Below are positions 4,952-11,093 of a DNA stretch of 11,093 nucleotides, piece by piece; the stretch's first letter is position 1, and every line of letters starts with the position of its first letter. Below the pieces are notes generated by a model that had not been told where the DNA came from, did no database searches, and saw nothing but the letters and a program-made list of their open reading frames with translations. Position numbers and translations under genes: made by a program. This stretch comes from Alphaproteobacteria bacterium (lineage in GTDB: Bacteria > Pseudomonadota > Alphaproteobacteria > Rhodospirillales > Rhodospirillaceae): positions 1-11,093 of the forward strand of contig JADGDA010000063.1 in the NCBI GenBank assembly GCA_015228695.1, in the 5' to 3' direction.

Positions 4952-7057
4952 TCATCCGGAACGCAGGGTCTTGACCACCGCGTCGCGTTCGAACAGGTAC
5001 AGCAGCGTCCGCAGGGCCTGACCGCGCGGGGAGGAAAGCTCCGGGTCGCGGTTCAGGATCAGCTTGGCGTCGTCGCGGGCCATGGCCAAAAGGTCGCCGT
5101 GGCGGGAGAGGTCGGCCAAGCGGAAATCGGGCAGGCCGCTCTGGCGCGTGCCCAACAGTTCCCCCGCCCCGCGCAGGCGCAGGTCTTCCTCGGCGATACG
5201 GAATCCGTCGTCGGTCTCGCGCAGGACGGCGAGGCGCGCGCGCGCGGTCTCGGCGAGCGGGTGGGCGTACAGCAGGACGCAGGTGGACCGCTCGCCCCCC
5301 CGGCCGATCCGGCCCCGCAACTGGTGCAGTTGGGCCAGACCGAACCGCTCGGCATGCTCGATCACCATGACGGTGGCCTCGGGGACGTCGACCCCCACCT
5401 CGATGACCGTGGTCGCCACCAGGATGTCGAGCCCGCCGCCGGCGAAGGCGGCCATGACCGCGTCCTTGTCCGCCCCCTTCATGCGCCCGTGCACCAGACC
5501 GACCCGAGGCCCGAACGTCTCGCGGAGATGGGCCTCGCGGGCGTCGGCGGCGGCGAGGTCCAGGCTCTCCGACTCCTCCACCAGCGGACAGACCCAGAAC
5601 ACCCTGGCCCCGGAGCCGACGGCGCGGCCGACGGCCGCGACCACCTCGTCCAGGGCGGAAAGGGGCTTGACGACCGTATAGATGGGCTTGCGGCCGGGGG
5701 GCTTCTCGTCCAGCCGGGAAACGTCCATGTCGCCGTAGAGGGTCAGCGTCAGGGTGCGGGGGATGGGGGTCGCGGTCATCACCAGGACGTCGGGGACCCG
5801 GCCCTTGGCGGTCAGGTTCAACCTCTGGTGAACCCCGAAGCGGTGCTGTTCGTCGATCACCGCCAGGGCCAGGTCCCGAAACGCGACGTCCCCCTGGAGC
5901 AGGGCATGGGTCCCGACGACGATATCCACCTCCCCGCCGGCCAGTCCCGCCAAGGTGGCCTCGCGGGCCTTTCCCCGGTCGCGCCCGGTCAGCAGGGCCA
6001 CCCGCGCCCCCGCCGTCTCGGCCAGGGGGGAGAGGGTGGCGAAGTGCTGACGGGCCAGGATTTCGGTCGGAGCCATCAGCGCGGCCTGGGCCCCGGTCTC
6101 GACCGCGCTCAACATGGCCAGCAGCCCGACCACCGTCTTGCCGCTGCCGACGTCCCCCTGGAGCAGGCGCAACATGCGGCCTTCGCCCGCCATGTCCGCC
6201 TCGATCTCCCTCAGCCCGCGCTCCTGGGCGCCGGTCAGGGAAAAAGGCAGGGTGTCCAGCACCCGGCGCCGCAACCGTCCGTCCCCGGCGACGCTCCGTC
6301 CCGGCTGCCGCCGCAGCGCCAGCCGGACCAGACCAAGGGCCAACTGATTCGCCAGCAGTTCGTCATAGGCCAGCCGCATCCGCGCCGCCGCCGTGGGCAA
6401 CAGATCGTCCTCCCCCTGGGGCGCATGGGCGGCCAGCAGGGCTTCGCGCCAGGACAGCCAGCCTTCCCGCCGCACCAGGGCCGGATCGAGCCATTCCGGC
6501 AGGTCGGGGGCGCGCTTCAGGGCGGCGGCCACGGCGCGGCCGACCACCTTCGCCACCAGACCGGCGGTCAGGGGATGGACCGGTTCGACGGTTTGCAGAC
6601 GGACGGCGTCCGCGAGCGGAGCGATATGGTCCGGATGGGTGATCTGGACCTCGCCGTTGAAATGCTCCACCCGGCCGCTGACCACCCGGGTCTCCCCCGG
6701 AGGCAACGCTTTCAGCAGGTAATCGGCCTTCGCGTGAAAGAACACCAGATGCAGGAAGCCCGTTTCGTCCATGCAGCGCACCCGATAGGGCTGACGCGGG
6801 GACGCGGGGGGGAAATGGGCGTCGACGCCGACCGTCACCGTCGCCACGACCCCGGCCGGGGCCTCGGCCACCCTGGGCGTGAAGCGGCGGTCGATCAGGC
6901 CGCTCGGCAGATGCCACAGCAGATCGACCACATGCGCCCCCGCAAGCCTCTCGAACAGCTTGGCGAGACGCGGCCCGACCCCGGTCAGGGAGGTGACCGG
7001 CGCGAACAGGGGATAAAGGCTTTCCGGGCGCAGAATGGAGATCCTTGACTCCGCCAC
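4952..7057 (-). CDS. recG: ATP-dependent DNA helicase/translocase RecG
   Basis: Double-strand DNA translocase that remodels stalled replication forks and Holliday junctions. The 701-residue product has an N-terminal wedge/OB region (about 20-150, with VTSLTGVGPRLAKLFERL at 21-38). The superfamily 2 helicase core follows: Walker A GDVGSGKT (301-308), DEQH (402-405), TATPIPRTL (428-436) and motif VI QLRGRIGRG (579-587). The TRG translocation motif region lies at about 610-640, including EEDLRLRGAGELLGTRQSG. The length is normal and no key motif is missing. The start is GTG at 7057; an in-frame stop at 7063-7061 rules out extension, and no strong Shine-Dalgarno precedes it. The next plausible reading starts at the conserved LRPE..YPLFAPV segment, so the first eight residues are uncertain. 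It is convergent with grpE with 6 bp between the stops, and divergent from sdhE-mfd. Confidence 0.96.
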   Translation of the reverse strand: MAESRISILRPESLYPLFAPVTSLTGVGPRLAKLFERLAGAHVVDLLWHLPSGLIDRRFTPRVAEAPAGVVATVTVGVDAHFPPASPRQPYRVRCMDETGFLHLVFFHAKADYLLKALPPGETRVVSGRVEHFNGEVQITHPDHIAPLADAVRLQTVEPVHPLTAGLVAKVVGRAVAAALKRAPDLPEWLDPALVRREGWLSWREALLAAHAPQGEDDLLPTAAARMRLAYDELLANQLALGLVRLALRRQPGRSVAGDGRLRRRVLDTLPFSLTGAQERGLREIEADMAGEGRMLRLLQGDVGSGKTVVGLLAMLSAVETGAQAALMAPTEILARQHFATLSPLAETAGARVALLTGRDRGKAREATLAGLAGGEVDIVVGTHALLQGDVAFRDLALAVIDEQHRFGVHQRLNLTAKGRVPDVLVMTATPIPRTLTLTLYGDMDVSRLDEKPPGRKPIYTVVKPLSALDEVVAAVGRAVGSGARVFWVCPLVEESESLDLAAADAREAHLRETFGPRVGLVHGRMKGADKDAVMAAFAGGGLDILVATTVIEVGVDVPEATVMVIEHAERFGLAQLHQLRGRIGRGGERSTCVLLYAHPLAETARARLAVLRETDDGFRIAEEDLRLRGAGELLGTRQSGLPDFRLADLSRHGDLLAMARDDAKLILNRDPELSSPRGQALRTLLYLFERDAVVKTLRSG

Positions 7058-7134
7058 ACGTCAAGACCCCGTCAGCAGCATGTCCAGGGCGTTCATGACG
7101 TCGTAGTGCTTGCTCTCGCTCAACGCTCCGAATT

Positions 7135-7163
7135 GTTATGCGCATGGGGTCATCGCGTGTCAA
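7135..7163 (-). promoter_or_regulatory. Sigma-70-type promoter of recG
   Basis: On the minus strand a perfect -35 TTGACA (7163-7158) is separated by exactly 17 bases from CATAAC (7140-7135), which matches the -10 consensus at four of six positions. Transcription would start near 7128, about 70 nt before the recG GTG. The -35 box lies 14 bp from the -35 box of the divergent sdhE promoter. Confidence 0.65.
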
Positions 7164-7177
7164 CGTCGCTGCTTTGG

Positions 7178-7206
7178 CTGACAGACGGACGCGAACCCTC
7201 TATATC
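7178..7206 (+). promoter_or_regulatory. Sigma-70-type promoter of sdhE-mfd
   Basis: CTGACA (7178-7183) matches the -35 consensus at five of six positions and is followed after exactly 17 bases by TATATC (7201-7206), four of six. Transcription would start near 7213, about 30 nt before the chosen sdhE ATG. This argues against the longer sdhE reading frame that begins at 7138. Confidence 0.6.
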
Positions 7207-7242
7207 CTGGGGTTCCCCGTCAACTGCGCAACGCTGGATGCC

Positions 7243-7518
7243 ATGCCCCTCGACGACAGACGCAAGCGACTTTTCTATCAGGCCGCCCACCGGGGCACCA
7301 AGGAGGCCGATCTGCTGCTCGGCCGTTTCGCCACGGTCTATCTGCCGCGATTGTCCGAGGATCAGCTCGACCGCCTCGACGCGCTGCTCGAACTGATGGA
7401 CAACGACATCATGGACTGGCGGCTGGGCCGCCGTCCGGTTCCGCCCGAGCACGATACCGACGTGATGCGTCTTCTCATGGCGTTCGATCTGGTGGGCAGC
7501 CTGGGCCGGGACGACTGA
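7243..7518 (+). CDS. sdhE: Succinate dehydrogenase assembly factor 2 (SdhE/YgfY family)
   Basis: Small cytosolic factor that helps attach FAD covalently to the flavoprotein subunit SdhA of succinate dehydrogenase (and FrdA where present). The 91-residue product begins MPLDDRRKRLFYQAAHRGTK and contains the invariant RGxxE motif as R17-G18-T19-K20-E21. It also has the typical helical pattern and the DNDIMDWRLGRRPVP segment (53-67). The frame is open back to 7138, but the promoter at 7178-7206 lies inside that extension and the family normally starts here. The Shine-Dalgarno is weak. The stop overlaps the mfd ATG by one base (TGATG at 7516-7520), so the two are probably translationally coupled. 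A position beside recG and mfd rather than sdh genes is, to my knowledge, common in alphaproteobacteria. Confidence 0.93.
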   Translation: MPLDDRRKRLFYQAAHRGTKEADLLLGRFATVYLPRLSEDQLDRLDALLELMDNDIMDWRLGRRPVPPEHDTDVMRLLMAFDLVGSLGRDD

Positions 7519-10500
7519 TGGACCCGCGCCCGCTCTTCGCCGCACCGGGCCGCACCGTCGTGGGCGGCGTGCTGGAGGGGCAAGATGCCCTTGTCCTGGC
7601 CGGATTCGCCCGTTCCGGCGCGGTCGGCGACATCCTGCACGTCGCCTCCGACGAGGTCCGGCTGGCGCGGCTGACCGAGGCGCTGGCCTTCTTCGCGCCC
7701 GATCTGGAGGTGCTGGAGTTCCCTCCCTGGGACACCGCGCCCTACGACCGCTCCTCGCCCAATGCCGATGTCATGAGCCGGCGGGTGGACACGTTGACCC
7801 GCCTCGCCAACTCCAAGCCGCCGCCACGCGGGCAGGGGCGCATCATCGCCACCACGGTCGGAGCCTTGATCCAGAGGGTGCCGCGCCGCGAGGCGTTTTC
7901 CGGAGTCGGGCTTTCGGTCAAGGTCGGGGGCCGGCTCGACCTGAAAGTTCTCGGGACGTTCCTGGAGCGCAACGGCTACAACCGAACCGAGCAGGTGATG
8001 GAACCAAGCGAGTACGCCATTCGCGGCGGCATCGTCGACCTGTTTCCTCCCGGCACCCCGGAACCGCTGCGACTCGACCTGTTCGGCGACGAGGTGGAGG
8101 CCATCCGCACCTTCGACCCGGTCAGCCAGCGCACCACCGGCAAAATCGAGTCCCACTCCCTGCGCCCGACCAGCGAGATTTTCCTGGATGCCGACTCCAT
8201 CGCCCGTTTCCGTTCCCGGTACCGGGAACTGTTCGGCACGGCGGGCGGAGCCGATCCGCTCTACGAGGCGGTGTCGGCGGGGCGGCGGTTCACCGGGCTG
8301 GAACATTGGCTCCCCCTGTTCCACGCGGGCATGGACACCCTGTTCGCCTATGCGCCCGAGGCGGCGGTCACCCTCGATCACCGGGTGGACGAGGCGCGGG
8401 AGGCGCGGCTCGACCTGATCATGGAATACTACGACGCCCGCGCCAGCCTGTCGCCCAAGGGAGCGGGCCAGGGATTCACCGAGGGCGGCGTGGTCTACAA
8501 CCCGGTCCCGCCGCATCACCTGTTCCTGGCCCCCGAGGAGTGGGACCGCCTGTTCGCTCTCCGTCCGGTCGTCCAGTTCTCGCCCTTTGCCGCCGCCGAT
8601 CCCGCCGGGGACGTCACCGACGCGGACGGACGTCCCGGCCGGGATTTCGCCGACGTGCGCGCCCACCCCGACCGCAACGTCTTCGATGCGCTGCGCGAGC
8701 ACCTCGCGGACCTGCGCCGGGAGGGAAAGCGGGTCGCGGTCGCGGGCTTCACCGCCGGGTCGCGCGACCGGCTGGCCTCGGTCATGCGCGAGCACCGCAT
8801 CGCGCCGCTGGAAACGGTGGAGACCTGGGCCGAGGCCGTGGACCTGCCGCCGGAAACGGTGGCGGTTCTGCCCTTCGGACTGGAACGGGGCTTCTCGACG
8901 CCGGTCCTGGCCCTCATCGGTGAACAGGATATCCTGGGGGAACGGCTCGCGCGCTCCACCCGGACGAAACGGCGCCTGTCGGACAAGTTCATCGCCGACA
9001 TCTCGGCCCTCGTCGAGGGCGACCGGGTGGTGCATGTGGACCACGGCATCGGTCAGTACGACGGCTTGGCCGCCATCGCGGTCGGCGGAGCCCCCCACGA
9101 CTGTCTGCGCATCCTCTACGACGGCGGCGACAAGCTGTTCGTGCCGGTGGAGAACATCGACGTCCTGTCGCGCTATGGCTCCGAGCAGGATGGGGTGGCG
9201 CTGGACAAACTGGGGGGCGTGGCGTGGCAGTCGCGCAAGGCCAAGCTCAAGAAACGCATTGCCGACATGGCGACCCGCCTCATCGAGGTGGCCGCCGCCC
9301 GCAAGGTTCGGACCGCCGACGTCCTGGCCCCGCCCGAGGGCCTGTTCGACGAGTTCTGCGCCCGTTTCCCCTACGCGGAAACCGACGACCAGTTGCGGGC
9401 GATCGGCGAGGTGATCGAGGACATGGGCTCGGGGCGGCCCATGGACCGCCTGATCTGCGGCGACGTCGGCTTCGGCAAGACCGAGGTGGCGTTGCGCGCC
9501 GCCTTCGTCGCCGCTCTGTCGGGAGCCCAGGTGGCGGTGGTGGTGCCGACCACCCTGCTCGCGCGCCAGCACCACCGCACCTTCGCCGCCCGCTTCGCCG
9601 GGTTGCCGGTCCGGGTGGAGCAACTCTCCCGCCTGCTGACCGCCAAGCAGGCCGCCGCAGTAAAAAAAGGGCTGGACGAGGGCACCGTCGATATCGTCAT
9701 CGGCACCCACGCCCTGCTCGCCAAGTCCGTCTCCATCCGCCGCCTGGGCCTGCTGATCGTGGACGAGGAGCAGCATTTCGGCGTCGCCCACAAGGAGCGG
9801 CTGAAGCAGATCCGCGCCGACGTCCACGTTCTGACCCTGACCGCCACGCCGATTCCCCGCACCCTCCAGATGGCCCTGACCGGGGTGCGCGAGATGAGCG
9901 TCATCACCACGCCCCCCGCCGACCGGCTGGCGGTGCGGACCTCGGTCCTGCCCTATGACCCGGTGGTGGTGCGCGAGGCCCTGCTGCGCGAGCGTTTCCG
10001 GGGGGGGCAGAGCTTCTACGTCTGCCCCCGCATCGAGGATATCGATTCGGTGGTGGAGCGGGTGCGCAAGCTCGTGCCCGACCTGCGCGTCGCGGTCGCC
10101 CACGGCCGCATGGCGTCCTCCGAGCTGGAAGAGGTCATCACCGCGTTCACCGAGCGGACCCACGACGTTCTGGTGTGCACCAACATCATCGAATCCGGCC
10201 TCGACATGCCTTCGGTCAACACCATCGTCATCCACCGGGCCGACATGTTCGGGCTGTCCCAGCTCTACCAGTTGCGCGGCCGGGTCGGGCGGGGCAAGGC
10301 GCGGTCCTATGCCTACCTCACCGTGAAGCCGGACCGGCCCCTGACCAAGACGGCGGAAAAGCGCCTGACCGTGATGCAGACCCTGGACACCCTGGGCGCG
10401 GGGTTCACCCTGGCCAGCCACGATCTGGACATCCGCGGCGCGGGCAATCTGCTGGGCGACGAGCAGTCGGGACACATCCGCGAAGTCGGCGTCGAGCTGT

Positions 10501-11030
10501 ATCAGCACCTTCTGGAAGAGGCGGTGGCGGCCGCGCGCGAGGGCGGGACGGGGACGGCGGAGGCGGTGGACGAATGGTCGCCGCAGATCACCCTCGGCAC
10601 CTCGGTCATGATCCCCGAGGGCTATGTGAAGGACCTGGGGGTCCGGCTCAGCCTGTACCGGCGCATCGCGGGCATCGGTCACCGCGAGGAGATCGACGAA
10701 CTGGCGGTGGAGATGGTGGACCGCTTCGGCGCGTTGCCGAAAGAGGTGGACAACCTGCTGGAAATCGTCGAGCTGAAAATCCTGTGCCGGCGGGCGGGCG
10801 TCGAGCGCCTGGACGCCGGACCCAAGGGCGCGGTGATCGGTTTCCGCCACAACCGGTTCGCCAATCCGGCCGGTCTGGTCGCCTTCATCGGCCAGCAGGC
10901 GGGAACGGTCAAGGTGAGGCCCGATCACAAGCTGGTGATCATCCGCAACTGGGAAGGGCCGGTCACCCGTGTTCAGGGCGTCCGCGAGGTCATGACCGCG
11001 TTGGCGACGCTCGCCGCCGAGGGGGAATGA
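7518..11030 (+). CDS. mfd: Transcription-repair coupling factor Mfd
   Basis: ATP-driven DNA translocase that removes RNA polymerase stalled at lesions and recruits UvrA for transcription-coupled repair. The 1170-residue product has the normal Mfd length. The N-terminal UvrB-like region is visible at about 60-180 (LEFPPWDTAPYDRSSP; EYAIRGGIVDLFPPG). The polymerase-interacting domain includes VHVDHGIGQYDGL (505-517). The helicase core has Walker A GDVGFGKT (648-655), DEEQH (749-753), TATPIPRTL (775-783) and motif VI QLRGRVGRG (918-926). The RecG-like TRG region contains DLDIRGAGNLLGDEQSG (969-985), and a C-terminal domain follows. All key residues are present. An A7 run (9662-9668) encodes V715-K716-K717 with two adjacent AAA codons. 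It is coupled to sdhE upstream (TGATG) and overlaps the next gene the same way at 11028-11032. Confidence 0.97.
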   Translation: MDPRPLFAAPGRTVVGGVLEGQDALVLAGFARSGAVGDILHVASDEVRLARLTEALAFFAPDLEVLEFPPWDTAPYDRSSPNADVMSRRVDTLTRLANSKPPPRGQGRIIATTVGALIQRVPRREAFSGVGLSVKVGGRLDLKVLGTFLERNGYNRTEQVMEPSEYAIRGGIVDLFPPGTPEPLRLDLFGDEVEAIRTFDPVSQRTTGKIESHSLRPTSEIFLDADSIARFRSRYRELFGTAGGADPLYEAVSAGRRFTGLEHWLPLFHAGMDTLFAYAPEAAVTLDHRVDEAREARLDLIMEYYDARASLSPKGAGQGFTEGGVVYNPVPPHHLFLAPEEWDRLFALRPVVQFSPFAAADPAGDVTDADGRPGRDFADVRAHPDRNVFDALREHLADLRREGKRVAVAGFTAGSRDRLASVMREHRIAPLETVETWAEAVDLPPETVAVLPFGLERGFSTPVLALIGEQDILGERLARSTRTKRRLSDKFIADISALVEGDRVVHVDHGIGQYDGLAAIAVGGAPHDCLRILYDGGDKLFVPVENIDVLSRYGSEQDGVALDKLGGVAWQSRKAKLKKRIADMATRLIEVAAARKVRTADVLAPPEGLFDEFCARFPYAETDDQLRAIGEVIEDMGSGRPMDRLICGDVGFGKTEVALRAAFVAALSGAQVAVVVPTTLLARQHHRTFAARFAGLPVRVEQLSRLLTAKQAAAVKKGLDEGTVDIVIGTHALLAKSVSIRRLGLLIVDEEQHFGVAHKERLKQIRADVHVLTLTATPIPRTLQMALTGVREMSVITTPPADRLAVRTSVLPYDPVVVREALLRERFRGGQSFYVCPRIEDIDSVVERVRKLVPDLRVAVAHGRMASSELEEVITAFTERTHDVLVCTNIIESGLDMPSVNTIVIHRADMFGLSQLYQLRGRVGRGKARSYAYLTVKPDRPLTKTAEKRLTVMQTLDTLGAGFTLASHDLDIRGAGNLLGDEQSGHIREVGVELYQHLLEEAVAAAREGGTGTAEAVDEWSPQITLGTSVMIPEGYVKDLGVRLSLYRRIAGIGHREEIDELAVEMVDRFGALPKEVDNLLEIVELKILCRRAGVERLDAGPKGAVIGFRHNRFANPAGLVAFIGQQAGTVKVRPDHKLVIIRNWEGPVTRVQGVREVMTALATLAAEGE

Positions 11031-11093
11031 TGCGCGGATGGGGCGTCGTTCTCGCGGCCCTGCTCCTGTCCCAGGCGGCCCCGGCCTCCGAGT
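11030..11093 (+). CDS. N-terminus of an exported protein (partial)
   Basis: The ATG at 11030 shares its A with the mfd stop codon, and GGGGGA (11021-11026) lies 3 nt upstream. The 21 visible residues, MRGWGVVLAALLLSQAAPAS plus E, look like a short Sec signal peptide: one arginine near the start, a hydrophobic core (VVLAALLL), and a probable signal peptidase I site after APA, giving SE as the mature end. The gene runs off the window, so the mature protein and its function cannot be named. Start overlap suggests co-transcription with sdhE-mfd. Confidence 0.65.
   Translation, partial: MRGWGVVLAALLLSQAAPASE

Noticed and set aside
7138..7242. 35-residue N-terminal extension of SdhE
   Set aside because: It would overlap the predicted sdhE promoter, start before its transcription start, and extend beyond the usual family N-terminus.
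2814..10007. G/C homopolymer runs inside genes: C8 at 2814-2821 (aroG GGDC motif), C7 at 5295-5301 (recG), G8 at 10000-10007 (mfd) as possible phase-variation tracts
   Set aside because: With about one third G and one third C, a few runs of 8 are expected by chance in 11 kb, and housekeeping genes are unlikely contingency loci.
251..10928. Very long open frames opposite amt (251-1558), aroG (1633-3087), recG (4946-7048) and mfd (7362-10928)
   Set aside because: All four lie in the same codon-aligned antisense phase, where a stop needs TTA, CTA or TCA in the sense gene. These codons are avoided in this GC-rich genome, so the open frames are composition shadows. Their translations are low-complexity and rich in R, G, P, H and Q, and the sense genes are unambiguous.

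Overview
This window looks like chromosomal DNA from a GC-rich alphaproteobacterium, most plausibly a Rhodospirillales/Rhodospirillaceae member. That assignment is an inference from base composition, the hrcA-grpE pair, the recG / sdhE / mfd cluster and the protein sequences; no marker in the window fixes genus or species. Every complete gene is a recognisable housekeeping or nutrient gene. I see no phage, insertion sequence, CRISPR array, tRNA, rRNA, toxin-antitoxin pair or defence system, and I do not find a previously undescribed multigene system.

Layout: (1) 1-1531 holds an Amt ammonium channel gene on the plus strand behind a near-perfect sigma-54 (-24/-12) promoter. (2) 1534-1660 holds a long hairpin followed by a 28-bp tandem array of about 3.6 copies that runs into the 3' end of the next gene. 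(3) 1639-3015 on the minus strand encodes a class II DAHP synthase, the first enzyme of the shikimate pathway. (4) 3102-4945 on the plus strand is the heat-shock operon hrcA-grpE behind a sigma-70-type promoter. Both start regions can be drawn as hairpins that cover the Shine-Dalgarno sequence and the AUG. (5) 4952-7057 on the minus strand is recG, convergent with grpE with only 6 bp between the stop codons. (6) 7135-7206 holds two back-to-back promoters, one for recG and one for sdhE. (7) 7243-11093 on the plus strand is sdhE-mfd followed by the start of a gene for an exported protein, with TGATG one-base overlaps at both junctions.

Together the genes cover nitrogen uptake (amt), aromatic amino acid entry (aroG), chaperone control (hrcA-grpE), and replication-fork and transcription-coupled DNA repair (recG, mfd), with an SDH flavinylation factor (sdhE) lying between the two related translocases. 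The features most worth a second look are non-coding: the possible hrcA RNA thermometer, the tandem array and hairpin at the amt/aroG junction, the compact divergent recG/sdhE promoter pair, and an A7 slippery run inside mfd.
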